A DNA stretch of 64,000 nt, from positions 40,887,428 to 40,951,427 of the forward strand of contig CM060073.1 of assembly GCA_030533445.1 (NCBI GenBank), written 5' to 3'. Every line of letters starts with the position of its first letter. The first letter of the stretch is position 1. A program made the position numbers and the translations under genes. Shown one piece after another: positions 10,690 through 23,025 of the stretch. Source of the stretch: Cyprinodon diabolis (Eukaryota > Chordata > Actinopteri > Cyprinodontiformes > Cyprinodontidae). A model generated the notes under the pieces. The model saw nothing but the letters and a program-made list of their open reading frames with translations. It was not told the DNA's origin and made no database searches.

Positions 10690-12425
10690 TTTTTAACAGC
10701 ACCTTTCGAGACACTCAAGATCACATTCAAAATTAAAATACAAAAATGCAAATACAGGAACATAAAAACAATTATGGGGAGGGACAATAGCAATGCATTT
10801 ACAAATAAGCGAGCTAGAACAGATGAGTTTTGAGATTGGTTTTGAAGAAGGAGAGAGTCAATACTGCGGAGGTCAGGAGGGAGTGAGTTCCAGAGCTGGG
10901 GAGCAGAGCCCTGAGCTGCTCTGCTCCCCGGCTTTGCAACTGGTGACAAGTCGAGCAGGGGGTACAGTGAGCTGGATTGAGAAGGAGGATCTAAGGGAGC
11001 AGGAGGAGGTGGTGATGTGAATGAGGGCTGACAGATATGGAGGAGCAAGGTTATGGATGGCTTTGAAAGTGTAAAGAAGGATTTTGAAATGTATTCTAAA
11101 TTGAACTGGTAGCCAATGGAGTTGCTGAAGGACAGATGTAATATGATGGAAAGAGGGGGTTCTGGTGATATGACACGAGCTGCTGAGTTCTGGAGAAGTT
11201 GGATTTTATGGAGGGATTTATGAGGGAGGGCATAAGGAAGAGAAATACAATAATCAAGACGGGAGGTGATGAGTCTATGGATAAGGACAGAGGCAGTGTG
11301 TGTGGTAAGGGAGGAACGGAGGCGGTTAATGTTGCGAAGGTGGAAGTATGCAGACCGGGTAATTTTATTTATGTGTGACTGAAAGGATAGGAAGGAGTCG
11401 AGGATGACACCTAGACTTTTGACGTGAGAGGAGGGGGAGACCAAGGAGTGAGAAACTACTGATTTTGGATAGGGTGAATTTGGTGGTGACGAGGAGGAGT
11501 TTGGTTTTATCACTGTTTAGTTTCAGGAAGTTTGAGATGAACCAGTCTTTAATTTCAAGTAAGCAGTTAGTAAGGGACAAGGGGGGGGGAATGGAGGAAG
11601 TGGGTATACTGGATAAATAAAGCTGGAAGTCATCCGCGTAACAGTGAAAATTAATGTTAAATTTGTGCAAAATACTGCCAAGGGGAAAGAGGAGGAGGGG
11701 GCCAAGAACTGAGCCTTGAGGGACACCAGTAGTGACAGAAGAAGGGTGCGATGTGAAAGATTTGAGTTGAATAAACTGAGTGTTGGAGACATATGAGCGG
11801 AACCAGTCAAGAGAGGTATGAGAGATTCCAAGAGAGGTTAATCTATTAACTGGAATGGGGTGAGAAATGGTATCAAAGGCCACACTAAGATAGAGGAGGA
11901 TGAGGATGGAGAGGAGTCCAGAATCTGCAGCTGTGAGGAGAACATTTGTGATTTTTATTAGGGCGGTTTTATTACTATGGGAGGGGCGAAAACCAGACAG
12001 GAAAGGCTCGTAAAGACTGTTGAGGGTAAGACAGGTGTGGAGTCGAGCAGACACACATTTTTTCGAGTATTTTTAAAATAAAGGGGAGATTTGCGACAGG
12101 ACGATGATTATTATAATTAGTGGGATCAGAACCAGGTTTTTTCAGAATCGGGGAGACAGGTGCACGTTTCAAAAGTGAGGGGACAATCCCAGAGGAGAGT
12201 GAGGAATGAATAATGGAAGTAATGAAGGGGAGGAGGGAGGTTGGACAGGTTTTAACCAGAGATGTGGGGAGGGGGTCAAGAGAACAGGTTGAGGACTGGG
12301 ATTTACAGATGAGATCAGAAATTTCAGAAGAAGTGGACAGTAGGAAGCAGGAGAATGACAGGCTATAGTGAAGGGGCAGAGGGCAAGGGGGAGGCAGGGG
12401 AGTCACATGTAGTTGCTGTTGAATG
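10690..12425 (-). mobile_element. L2-type LINE, truncated and frameshifted reverse-transcriptase ORF2
   Basis: Three overlapping minus-strand reading frames (12406-11975, 12054-11365, 11513-about 10690) together give a non-LTR reverse transcriptase. Visible: the finger/palm start with [27 protein letters not shown], the [10 protein letters not shown] motif, the active site [11 protein letters not shown], and the C-terminal [20 protein letters not shown] typical of fish L2/Maui-like elements. The endonuclease domain is missing, so the copy is 5'-truncated. Frame jumps make it inactive. It lies antisense to neurl3, about 130 bp after its stop. Confidence 0.85.
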
Positions 12426-12436
12426 AAGCTGATTTT

Positions 12437-13479
12437 TTTTATTATAAAATTAGAGCAGACTAATAATTCTGCAAATGAAATCAGAACGTTAATTAAAAAT
12501 GTATGAAGAATTCTGGGATACTGAGGTTTTGTTGTAGGTAATGAAACAGAAAGTAAGTTTATCTAATAAAATAACCCTTTGTAATAACGCTGAAGACATG
12601 TTCTGTCTTATTTGCACTGAAGGGAATTTGCAATACTGTTCGAAAAACATATATTATTTGCTTGTTCAAACTCTTTTACCTGAGAATGCTTTTGTATTAT
12701 AGGAAATATTATCTGCCTAATTTTGTAAACTGTGCCCATGGAAAAAAGACATTCAGGAGCGGGAATTTTTCAGGAGTATGAATTTCTAGCTCGATGTTTT
12801 TACCTGTTTTTCCCTGTATTGAATGTGTGAAATAAATGCATTTACACTTTTATTTTGTGGAGGTTTTACTAAAATACATAAATTTTACCTTTTATCCAGA
12901 AAAAAGTTTTCATGTCAAACCTTTTATATTTAGCTGCAATAAACACCTTTCCAACATAGACAATGACCCAAATCTGATACATGAACATATGATGCAAACA
13001 TCGTCCCAAAATGAGCAGAAATCTGACTGCCTGCTACATACTATGTTCTTTTTTTTTATTTAAATCTCTGGGGACAGGTTTACTGTTTATCTATCCTACA
13101 ATAATTAGGGCATTAAACATATATTTTTTCATGTTGTTAATGCATATGCAGTTTAGCTCTGTGTCGAGTTTATATTTTTCGTACTATTTCTACCTGTTAA
13201 AAAAAGATTGTCAAAAAAAAATTAACAGGCAAATCTTTCTCTTAAAAACAAGCAGCAACTCCATGTCTTCAACTTTTTGGGAAATACCTGTTTTCTTTTT
13301 TTTGTATTGACCAAAGTTGAGGAATTTCCAGATTTTTTTAGACTAAACATAATAAATCAACATAAAACATCTCATACCAACTGTCATACATGACAGACAT
13401 GATAGGGGCTTGTTTTGGAGACCCTGAATGTGGGCACCCAGAAGTCACTGAATTAACTCTAAATATTCTAGACCGTGTG
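12437..13479. other. Possible continuation of neurl3 3'UTR, then intergenic
   Basis: Unique-looking AT-rich sequence after the antisense LINE. The AATAAA at 12831 is the only feature noted. ORFs at 12836-13310 have low-complexity Phe/Tyr-rich content and no domain. Confidence 0.4.
12831..12836 (+). terminator. Candidate neurl3 poly(A) signal beyond the LINE
   Basis: AATAAA follows non-repetitive sequence after the antisense LINE. If the LINE lies inside the 3'UTR, this would be the original cleavage signal. No closer AATAAA on the + strand is evident except AATAAAATTG at about 10675, next to the LINE junction. Confidence 0.3.
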
Positions 13480-14400
13480 TTTGAAAACAGCAGCCTGGCA
13501 AAATCTACAATTTCCAAACCTTAACCCAGCTGATTTGATCATTTTAATTTTATGGTCTATAAACAATGTCTATGTTGTATTTATATTAAATATGTCTAAC
13601 TGTAGTTTTAATTCAAATTTCAGTTTAATCTCAGCAATTCCTTTAGCCACCAAATGATAAAGCTTTGACTCTGGCGACATCTATCTTTGTCTTTGAAAAA
13701 CAAAGCAAAGAAAATCAGAAGCCCTGCAATTAACTTTGCAACCACTGAGAGGCAGTGTAGTACAAGCTTAAGAAAGAAGTTTAAATATTTTTTTAAACGT
13801 GTTGTATTTCCATGCTTTTCAGGATCTTATGTTAGTAACAGGGAAAAATACATGTACAAGCACCTCTCAATGAATATGTATATAATACTTATCTAAATGC
13901 TGTAATTGGAATAATTTATGTTTAACCTTTAGTTGTTGATCATTTGAATGAGCTCCAGGATAATGGACAGAAAAGTGCCCTTTGGTCTCTGATCACACAG
14001 TCTACCTGTTAAACATTTATCTAGGATTAAAGAGTCGTCCTGCTTCCGATCTCCTTGTGAAAAAATCCTAGCTGTGGGAATTCAGAGACAAACTTCTTGG
14101 ACACCAAGTTCTCATTTCCCTAAACCATTTTATTGTATCAGCAGGATTGTCACTCTACTTTTGGCTCAACTGTTTTGTTTTGCTCTGATTAGGTAAGTAA
14201 TGGCTTGTACTGTGTTTATTGCATTTTTTTTTGGTTTCCTAACACTTGTATTTCAAAGCTTAGTGAGAAATATTTCATAAACATTCAGAGCAACAATCAA
14301 AGGTGGAAGAATCAAAGGACATCAGATTTCCCCCATGGTTCTCAAACTGTGGTTTATGTAGCAATCTTAAGTTGTAATCTGTACTATTTACAAAGCAAAC
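13480..14400 (+). promoter_or_regulatory. Second copy (B) of the promoter/exon-1 block, downstream of neurl3
   Basis: Runs collinear with 2400-3420. Shared landmarks in order: GCGACATCT, AACCACTGAG, GCAGTG, a GGTCTCTG...CACAGTCTACCTGTTAAA box, GGGAATT, AAACTT, a GTAAGT donor (after 14192) and CCATGGTTCTCAAA. The copies are clearly diverged but share order and strand, and both keep a donor. No NHR or RING exon follows copy B, so it may be a relic promoter of a lost neurl3 duplicate, or may serve a non-coding transcript or sorbs3. Confidence 0.45.
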
Positions 14401-14752
14401 CCAAAGCAGATGAACTGATGACAGACAAACTGTGATGCACAAGCAGCACAAAGCATTTAAACACACTGATGTCAGCTTCAGCCAGTTAAAATATGGAGCA
14501 CAGTGCATCATATTTCAAAAAAACCTCAACATAAGTTAACAATGGCAAACAAAGAACAAAAGCTAGTCAATTTACCTCAGAAGTGAGAATCTGGATCTTG
14601 AAGTTAAATCTTTGCTTACCTGTCATTGGTAGGTGGGCTACCTGCTATTAGCTTTTTAAGCAAATAATGATGTATTTAGTTTTACTCTTCGATAAATGGG
14701 AGGCTGCTTAGTGAGGTTAAAGCCTGCTGGATGTTTTACTTGTCGTTTAGAC

Positions 14753-15194
14753 CGGAGGTCTTCAACAGGGGGGTTAATGGAGGTAATGCATGGGGGTTGT
14801 GAAAATTTTGGTTGATAAAATTTTTTTTTATATACTCCCCCCTAAATTTTAATGTCTTTAAATACACATTAACATGAATTCAACAGACTGTAGTAAACAG
14901 ATAAATGGAGGCAGAAGAAGTCTTCCAGTCATCAATGCACACATTCAGCGACACACAGAAGCTCCTTCAAGCTGGGCACCGTTTCATTCACAACACCTGT
15001 CCCATCAACCAGGAATCAGAATCAGAAATATTTTAATAATCCCAGGGAGAAATTACTTTCATTACATGACACCATCTGTAATAGAGTGACAATCGGACTA
15101 GTTTGATATAACACAATTTCATACAATATGGGTCCCTGCTCCATCTTGCCATCAGTTTGGGGGTCCTTGGCCTAGAAAATGTTGAAGACCCCTG
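14753..15194. mobile_element. hAT-like miniature element with perfect 8-bp target duplication
   Basis: 442 bp. The ends GGAGGTCTTCAAC and GTTGAAGACCCCTG are inverted, and the element is flanked on both sides by GTTTAGAC (14745-14752 and 15195-15202), an exact 8-bp duplication typical of hAT transposons. A second copy lies at 37722-38284. No transposase. Confidence 0.82.
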
Positions 15195-15487
15195 GTTTAG
15201 ACATCAGCAGAGTGTCCTGCTTATTTTCAAACTTTAAAATCTGACTTTAACTTAAAAAAGTTTTGATTTTTCTCATTCTTTTTGAAAACAACAAATTAAA
15301 CCAGAAACAGTGTATGCCATGTTGTACAGCTGTTATAAAATGTTTGCCATTATGAAGACAGTAATGTTTATGTTAATCTCTACTTTACAGTATATGGATC
15401 AATTTATTTCTGTTTTGTATCTCATTAAAGGTGCCACCGGTGTTTTATTGTTACCCTTCAAGAAAAATCCAATAGTAAAGCTATAGC

Positions 15488-16773
15488 TGTCATAAGGCGA
15501 GGACAGATGGACCCAGTATTCAGGAGAGACAGTCAGTAGGAAAGTTCAAACGGTTATTAAATAAAACAAAACCAAAAAAAAGCGGAGCTGTGGCTCGCGG
15601 ACACTGCAGGCGGAGGGGCGGGGCACCACCCAATCTCAGACATTCTGTAGTGGGAGAAACACAGGTAAGTGACCACGATCATCTGACTGAAGATGATGTT
15701 CTCAGTGAGTCACTTACCTGGTTTAGCAGTCCAGACCAAGAATGTCCCAGTGCTGCAGTTCCAGAGGTCATGCTGGAAGCCGGTCCTGGTCAGGGATCCA
15801 GAACAGACAGAAACAGGCAGGAGCAGAAACAGTTGGCAGGATCCAGACTTCCAGGCATCCACAGGCTCCCAGGAGGGTTCAGAGTCAGACTGGGACCAGA
15901 AGCATGACCAGGTGGTCACGCACAGGAGCAGACAGGATCAGGTGCAGATGAGCAGGCACAGTGGAAGAGGGTAGCCGAGACTGGACGAAGGAACCGGAAC
16001 TTGAAGCAGGACTTTAACTGGTCTCCTTCCTGGAGCCAGGCTTACCCCTGGCTCACACCGACTCCGGTCTTACCGGTGCGGTGGGTGCGGCGCCGCAGTG
16101 ATTCCAAGTCATTAAAAAGACGTAAACCTCTCTCACCGGCTGCTGAGCTGTCCGGCTGCGGTTACCGAGACACTCCGGCGCTGGAGAAAATTCCGCAAGA
16201 AAGCTATCCTTGCGGCGTGCCGGAGCCCTCCGCAACAAGCTCTCGCAAATATCCTTATTTGGGCCGTGTTATCGCGTGAAGTTACGTGAACTCAAGTGAA
16301 CTTCTGTTCTCGCGAGTTAAATCTCCGGACCTGTTGCCGGAGCCGCACCGCACCGTAACCAAAAGGGCGGTGTGAGAGGGGGTGTGCGGGAGTTGCGGTC
16401 TACGTCGGCTCGGTAACCGCACCGGAGCCAGTGTGAGCAAGGGGTGACTTGGATAAAAACTGAACCTCCCCCATAATGAGCCAAAAACCCAGAGGACTCC
16501 GCAGGGGAGGAACAGTGGACGATCAGGAGACGAGACAAACACTAAAACCCTCTTTCCACTGGCAGCTATGATCCAGGACTTGAACCAAATAAAAACTGAA
16601 CAGAAAGACTGACAGAAAGACAAGCAATGATCTGGCACTGAATGCTCAGGCTGAACTGAATATAAAGCAGAGGAAACAGGTGAGGGGAATAAATTATAAT
16701 TGAGGCAGGGAAGGAAGAGGGCAGGTGAGAGGAATTACTAATTAAGGGAGAGCAAACAGGCCAGATCATGACA
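15488..16773. repeat. Long TGTCA...TGACA interspersed repeat
   Basis: Begins TGTCATAAGGCGAGGACAG and ends CCAGATCATGACA. Inside are tandem CAGGCAGGAGCAGAACAGG-like units, a CpG-rich central part (about 16020-16440) and a purine-rich tail. Related to 25926-26685 and 5290-5985. Its open frames (for example 15590-15907) are by-products of the repeat; no known protein is recognised. Confidence 0.65.
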
Positions 16774-17439
16774 GTAGCTGCCATTGACTCCTTTTCCTCA
16801 TTTACTGGAGTTTTATTTCTGTTAAAAGGGACACGTCCCTTTCTGCTGTTACTATATACTTGGTTAGGAGGAGGGATTGCTGCAAAGTGAATGACTGAAT
16901 GCTTATTGTCATTGAATATCTGCTTGGCTGCCTTCTTCCAATAGGTTTTATTAACTGAATTTGGCTGCAAAGCCTGGTGGGAAAAAATGTTTGCTCCCTT
17001 CCTAATTTCTATATATTTGTTTTATGTTTTTTTAAATGTTTTGGAAGATCGAACCCATTTATTATTTGTCAAAGGTTAAGGTTTTTATGATTACCGGAGA
17101 GAGAAAAATCCCAACCTACATGGCCCTTTGGGGTTAATATAACATGTGTATCATTTAGTCCTGGGATGGCCATAGAAAAGGATCCCCCCCCTTTCAGCTG
17201 CATGTGAAACATTGGAGGGTGGTTCCAGTGCAGCCTGTGCCTGGATGGGAATCTCTATTATTTCCAGCTGTGGATGGAAACTATTACTGAAACTATTGCT
17301 TTCTCCCTGATGAGCTTTAAAGTACAAGCTCACACATGATAAACACAGGCGCCTATACACGTACTGTACATGTGCATGCCCACGGACAGCCAGTCATACG
17401 CTCCGAGCCCAGTTTGAATCATTCAGGCAGATTAAATCC
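16774..17439. other. Intergenic, no gene recognised
   Basis: Sequence between the TGTCA repeat and the first candidate sorbs3 exon. A GC-moderate part at 17150-17400 could be promoter sequence, but no clear element was seen. Confidence 0.35.
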
Positions 17440-17570
17440 ACTCTGTTGTCCTCTGAAAGAAAAAAGAGGGAGGGAGAGACAGGGAGCGGAGTGTTAGTAA
17501 CGTTCACTCCTTCCTTTTCATTCACTTCCTCTCGTCTGCAGAACTGTGGAGACATCACTGGCACTCGTCT
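17440..17570 (+). other. Candidate non-coding first exon (sorbs3 5'UTR, alternative 1)
   Basis: A purine-rich then pyrimidine-rich stretch ends at a good donor ACTCGTCT|GTAAGTAC at 17570/17571. No useful ATG. It lies on the same strand upstream of sorbs3 with no other gene between. The 5' limit is a guess. Needs transcript support. Confidence 0.28.
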
Positions 17571-19689
17571 GTAAGTACCGTATAACTGCTTCACTAACAG
17601 AGCAGCCAGGTTTAGACTTACTGGGAAGGAAATAATACTTTCATACTAATGGGAACTTTTCTAAATGACAGAGCTCAGCAACAAGGCTACAACTGAATGA
17701 CTGTTGAAATGTTTTCTCATTTATGGTCACAGTTTTGTTGAGCAACTTTTCTTCAGTCATGTGTGCAGTATCAGTATTTACCTGTGTCAGGTTGGACCTG
17801 TCAGATGTGTCTAAACTTAGTTTTATACATCATCTAAAAACACGCATTGAGGAATGTCAGAATTTATTTCTGAATTAACTTATGATGATTATGTTTCAGA
17901 ATCGCTCTTTTCTACCAAAACACACCTGGATGTTTGGTGTTCTGCATGATGCCTACGGTTTCTTTTCTTTTTTTCTTCTATGATAATATATCTGTGTTTA
18001 ATGAAAGGTTCCTCCAATGATTTCTGCAGGCTTGTTGCCTCTTGTCTCAGAGAACCTGATGGCATAAATAATAGAAAACAAACAAAGCAAAAGCCCGGGG
18101 ACATAATCAGCAAGTGATGTAGGTTTCGATTACATAACCAGTTTATGTCATGGTTTGTTTGCTCACTGGAATCTGCTGTTATCCTTTTAATGAGACTCGG
18201 CAGAAGCGTGCTGGCATTGGGTTATAGGACAGAGGTTGGTCTTTATGGCGCAGCAAAGGTCTGCTGGAATCCATCCATCACCTGAAGCTCCAGATACAGA
18301 ACCATGCAGAACCATGTTCCTTCCTGTCTAACTCGCCTCTGTTTGCTAAGTAGAAAATGGAGCTATTTGTTTAGCAAACAGACTGTGTGAACAAGCATTC
18401 GTCGAACAAAACTTCCCAGTGTCTTCCTGCTTGATGACTTATTTAGTTGCAGAGTGACAGGTTGTTAAATGCAGTCACTACAGGGTGAAAGTCTGCTCAG
18501 CTGTATGCACTTCATAGAGTGACCTTCCTCTTTGGAGCCTTTATTACTCAGGGTGCCCAACATGTTCAGGAGCTAAAGAGGTTGGAAAAAAACAGCCCTA
18601 TGAACAGCAGAGGCACAGTAAATGGATATCTGCCCCTGGCTTTGCTCTACTGAGCCACAACACTGAATTATTAACAAGAACAGTCTCTTAGTTTAAAAGG
18701 GAAACTAGATGGTATAATGAAGGTATGACAAATAGATTACATATGGTCTCTGGAGGATAATTTTTCCACAAGGGCAGTCTGCTCTATTGTTAGTTTAAAA
18801 AAATATCGAATGCAGATGTTATATTAGTTGAATAATTTTTAACAACTTGCAAACAAGTTGAACATTGAAATAGTTTTTAAATGTGTAATAAAAAAATAAA
18901 TCTGTTGTTATACCCTATGAGCACTGGTCAACTTTCCAATATGTTAAGTTCTTCAGACAATGATCTCTTGCTAAATGTCCTTCTTTCCCCTTCACAAAAG
19001 CACAAAATCCATCTTCACCTAAGTTAAGGGGGAAAATGTATTACATCTGCAGCTGCAGAATCAGAGTCAAAACTAGTTTAATTTCAAGCTTTGTCTCGAT
19101 TGGCAAAAACTGTAGGCAAACTGGAAATCCTGGTTTTTAACTGCACTGGAACTGAGAGCAAAAGCAGCAGTTTGTTCTTTTTTTGGGCTGTTGTTCGGTG
19201 ATACGCTGTTACAATCTGGGAATGGTGCTGAAATTTGACTGACTTATCTGTGCACAGAACACTTCTCCTGCTTTGAATAATTTGCCTCCGCCATGGCAAA
19301 AAACATCTATCAGGGCTCCAAGCTATTTTCTCAACATTGGCATCCAAAATTACAGCTGCTGTGTGCTTGAGTGTGTGTTTGCGTGATCATGGGAAACAAG
19401 TCTCTAGGACTTGTGCTGTCAGTGCCTGACTATGTGGGATAGAGTAATCACCTTGAAACCTTTCCAGGAATACAGCAGGAACAGAAGGGTCTCTTTTTCT
19501 CCTATCAAGCTTTTGGCCGGGCAGAGACCTGGTCTTTGGCTGCACACACCCACACCTTTACACACACAAAGACATGTCTACAAAAGGAGAGTGAGGCATA
19601 AGGGAGTTAAAGTTAGGACTGGACATGAGGGAGTCATGGAGCAGGGTTTTGGGAGGTGAAGGTGATGAATTATTTGCATTCCCCTTCAG

Positions 19690-20014
19690 TTAACCTCTTC
19701 CTGCAAATATATCACCTCATCACAACAATGTGAGGAGGAGGTGCCCTTAGAAACTGACAGGCCAGGAGGACCTTGGGGTGCCTTTTGAACATAGTGTTGA
19801 AGTGGGTTGCCATGACAATGCCTGTCAACCGGGAAGTCCTCCACGAAGGCAGGCAGAACAAGGGCAAGTAGTGTGAGGGAGATTGTGTGTGCCAGCCAGT
19901 TCCAGAAGTCAGAGAGAGTGAGAGAAAGTGCAGAGAGGATCTACGGCGAGGTGTTGCGCTCAGCTGAGGAGGACAGAAAGACCAGTGAGTTCACAAGTCA
20001 ATGCCAACAGGGAG
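19690..20014 (+). other. Candidate non-coding first exon/promoter (sorbs3 5'UTR, alternative 2) with small uORF
   Basis: A compositionally distinct GC-richer block ends at a near-perfect donor GGGAG|GTAAGTTC at 20014/20015. It carries a 19-codon ORF from ATG 19812 (second ATG 19818) to TAG 19869-19871. A later ATG at 20000, spliced to exon 28695, would stop after 12 codons. So any protein start must lie in the 28695 exon. Assigned to sorbs3 by strand and lack of other genes. Confidence 0.35.
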
Positions 20015-20199
20015 GTAAGTTCAATCAACAAATCTTTAAAAAGTAGGGGATCTTGAGGTTGTATTTATTGTGGATCTTTAGATGTGCTGAGAAACATGTT
20101 TGACTGTTCAGGTATTAAAGCCAAGTTCTGTGGCTCTGGTGTTTCTGGACTTTGGGAAAACAAGAGCCTCATGTAATCTATTAATAATAATTGAACTTT

Positions 20200-20398
20200 A
20201 TTGATTGATAGAAATTTCCCTCTGCATTTAACCTATCGCCTTGGGGAGCAGTGGGCTGCCATCGTGGGTTGCCTGGGAGCAATGTGGGGTTAAGAGTCTT
20301 GCTCAGAGGGCCAGAGTGGCAGTCTGTGGGAGTGGGACTCGTACTCAGAACCTTAGCATTCCAAGCTCTATGTCCTAACCACTAGGCTGCCACTACCT
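20200..20398 (-). repeat. tRNA-derived SINE, reverse orientation
   Basis: On the minus strand it reads GGCAGCCTAGTGGTTAGGAC (A-box-like) and GGTTCTGAGTACGAGTCCC (B-box-like), followed by the body GGGAGCAGTGGGCTGCCAT (reverse) shared with 30891-31095 and 61527-61722. Confidence 0.65.
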
Positions 20399-21234
20399 GA
20401 AATCTGTATTTTGTATTCTTCTGCACTTAAAAAATGTTAGAATGGATATGCACGGAACTAGAGGATACTGTTTGCAAATATTTAATTCCAAAGATATTTA
20501 TAGTAACCATAATTTGCTGGGTACTGCCAGTAAAGTTTTTGATAGAGTAAATACTTCCCTCCTGCTTCCATCCAGGAGCAGATTTTGAGCCTAATGAGCC
20601 CCAAACTGTCGAGGGGATTTTCACCGCTGACCCCAATTCTCTTGGTGACTCCTTTGTCATATTAGTGTGGGTCCAGCTGCCGAGGCGCATATCCACACCC
20701 TGCGCTCAGCTCTGAGGATGCAAAGTGACAGGCATGAGGATTTGGGACATTTTTTGCACTCTGAGGGTACTTTCCCATGCCCTGACTTAGAGACTGCAAA
20801 CATACCTCACGTAGAAAGGAATAAAATTATGTTAAAAGCACATCTAATTATGTTAATAATCATATGAAAAGGTTTTAGAGCCTTTAAATGTTTCTTTCGT
20901 TTTTAACTTCATGTCAAATTCAAATGTTTTTTGATGGTTTGATATAAAATTCATGGGGAAATGCAGGCGTCAAAAGATAATCTCACACTCACTCAAACCA
21001 TTGTGATGATTTTCCAAGATTTTTGGAAAAACTATGAACTAATAAGAAAAAAGTGAAACTTTTGCAAGTTATCAGTCCTCTTACATGTGACATAGTATCA
21101 TACAGTAATAATGGTGATAGTGTGAAGGTTTGGAATTCCCTTTATTTTTCAGAGAGGGGAAACATTGGAATCATGGACCTTCCACTCTAAAAGAGAAAAA
21201 ATAATGAAGATGTGTTTATTTACTAAGCCCACGA

Positions 21235-21727
21235 GAATCATGCAACGGGACAATAATCCAAAACATGCCATCAACTCCGCCTATGTATGACAAAGTTTGG
21301 ATGGGTGAAGTCAACATTTGTGTTTACATCTAGCTGAGTGGCTGTTGTATTATGTTTAATGGTCAGATTTGCTAAACAACCCTCCACTGTGGCTCAACTA
21401 AAACATTTCTGTAAAGATTTTTGCAGAAAAAACATATCTGCTGCAAAAATTCCTCACATTAATGCAGAGGAGCCATTGCCAGTTCTTGTAAACCCTTGGT
21501 GTCAGTTATTCAAGCCAGGAGTGGCTTAAACTGACTGAGTTATGTTTTGATGGAAATAATTTCTTGGCTTGGTTTGGATTCCTGCTTTTACTCACATGCG
21601 TTGAACACTGCTAAATGTAATTACTCAGATTATTTCTGTCTCTTATTAAACTCTGAAATTTTTCTGACAAAAACCAAACAAATAAGGACATCTAAAGGAG
21701 GCGAATACTTTTTCACAGCACTGTATC
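21235..21727 (+). mobile_element. Decayed DNA-transposon fragment (Tc1-like)
   Basis: GGGACAATAATCCAAAACATGCC encodes a DNNPKHA relic of the Tc1 DNDPKHT motif. The right part ends GGCGAATACTTTTTCACAGCACTGTA, a terminal sequence common in fish genomes. Heavily mutated. Related pieces occur near 22290-22830 and 48000-49010. Family assignment is tentative. Confidence 0.35.
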
Positions 21728-22974
21728 TGCTTGGACGGGGCTCCTCTTGTTGAGCGAGGCTTTGATTTATGAGCCTGGAGCTTCTTCTGGGAATGCATCG
21801 CCTCTCTATTGACAAGAAGCATGCAGACCCTAGTGTTGCTCGGTCCAGACAAGCACCATACAAGGAGGTGAAGCACTTTCCTCCCTGATAAATTTGTGTA
21901 TCTCCCCCTTGCAGCTAACTACATATAATAAACCCACAGCTGCAGGACCTTGTATGGGCTCCATTTGAACATCTGCAGGGCTGCAAAAAGGCAGCTCAGT
22001 TGTGTGATCAACCTCACAGATCTGACCCGTCACGTAACTCTGAAGTGACTCATTTATTATGTTTATAAAACATCCCATTATTTATCCAATGAATATGTTT
22101 GTAATTACTTCTCATGGCACTTTTTAGGGGCAGAGTTGCATGCTTTTACAACCATGTTATATAACATCTTTAGTAGAAGCAATTAATGATCTTGCAGGAG
22201 TGATAAGATTTGGCTGCTTTGATAATTCAGTTAACAAGTCGTGGTGAAATTCAGAAAGGAATCTCATCATCAAAGTCTTTCATTAATTTTGCAGTAGTGT
22301 TCATGGCCACTAAGTCATTTCACATTTTATCAGATTACATTTAAATGTGATTGTATGTTTTACCAGCACAAAGTAGTGCTCGATCATGCACTTGAAGACA
22401 ATAGTCTCTTTTTTTTTACGATCAGTATCTGAAAGGCATGTGATGCAAAAGTGAGTCAGTTTGTTGCAGCTGCAAGTCTTCATGGCATTTATAAATCTGT
22501 AAACTGAGATTTTTGTCCCATTTGTTGCTAAATAACTCGACCTAATTCAGAGTAGATGAGACAGTGAACATCAATTTTGCAGAGGTATTCTCCAAAATCA
22601 CTACCAGATTGAAGAATGGATTTTGATTGGGTCTTTCAAAAGACTGATGTTGCTTTAATCAAAAGGAATCCATACTAGATCTCTCTGCCAGTTGTTTCCT
22701 GCAGCTAGCAGCGTTTCCTCTGGGGCTGCTTTGCATTCAGCTTTATCCATCTTCTCATTAACCCTGAACATATAACAAACCACAAACTCACAGTATGATG
22801 CAGCCTCTGCCATGCTTTACACCATAGGTGGTATATTCCTATCCCATGCTAACTCTTACTCATACCTCTATACCCCCTCTACTGCTCTTTCTGCACTTCC
22901 TTCTATCTCTTTGCCATGATTCTGACTAGGGATTTTCGTCTAGAAAGCTTATTGTCATATTAATGATAACTACA

Positions 22975-23025
22975 ACATTGTGTCTACTTTGTCGCTTTGG
23001 ATGAAAAGCGTCTGCTAAATGCATA
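22975..23025 (+). repeat. Short widespread fish repeat fragment
   Basis: GTCGCTTTGGATGAAAAGCGTCTGCTAAATG is a very common 3'-end fragment of interspersed elements in fish. Only this end is recognisable. Confidence 0.45.

Noticed and set aside
12836..13310. Two ORFs of 75 and 99 codons after the LINE
   Set aside because: Phe/Tyr/Leu-rich translation of AT-rich DNA; no start context or domain.
15590..16638. Several ORFs of 90-118 codons on both strands
   Set aside because: They fall inside the TGTCA repeat, in its tandem CAG-rich and CpG-rich parts, with no domain and competing frames.
19812..19871. Start codon for a longer sorbs3 N-terminus
   Set aside because: The frame stops at TAG 19869-19871 before the donor, so it can only be an upstream ORF.
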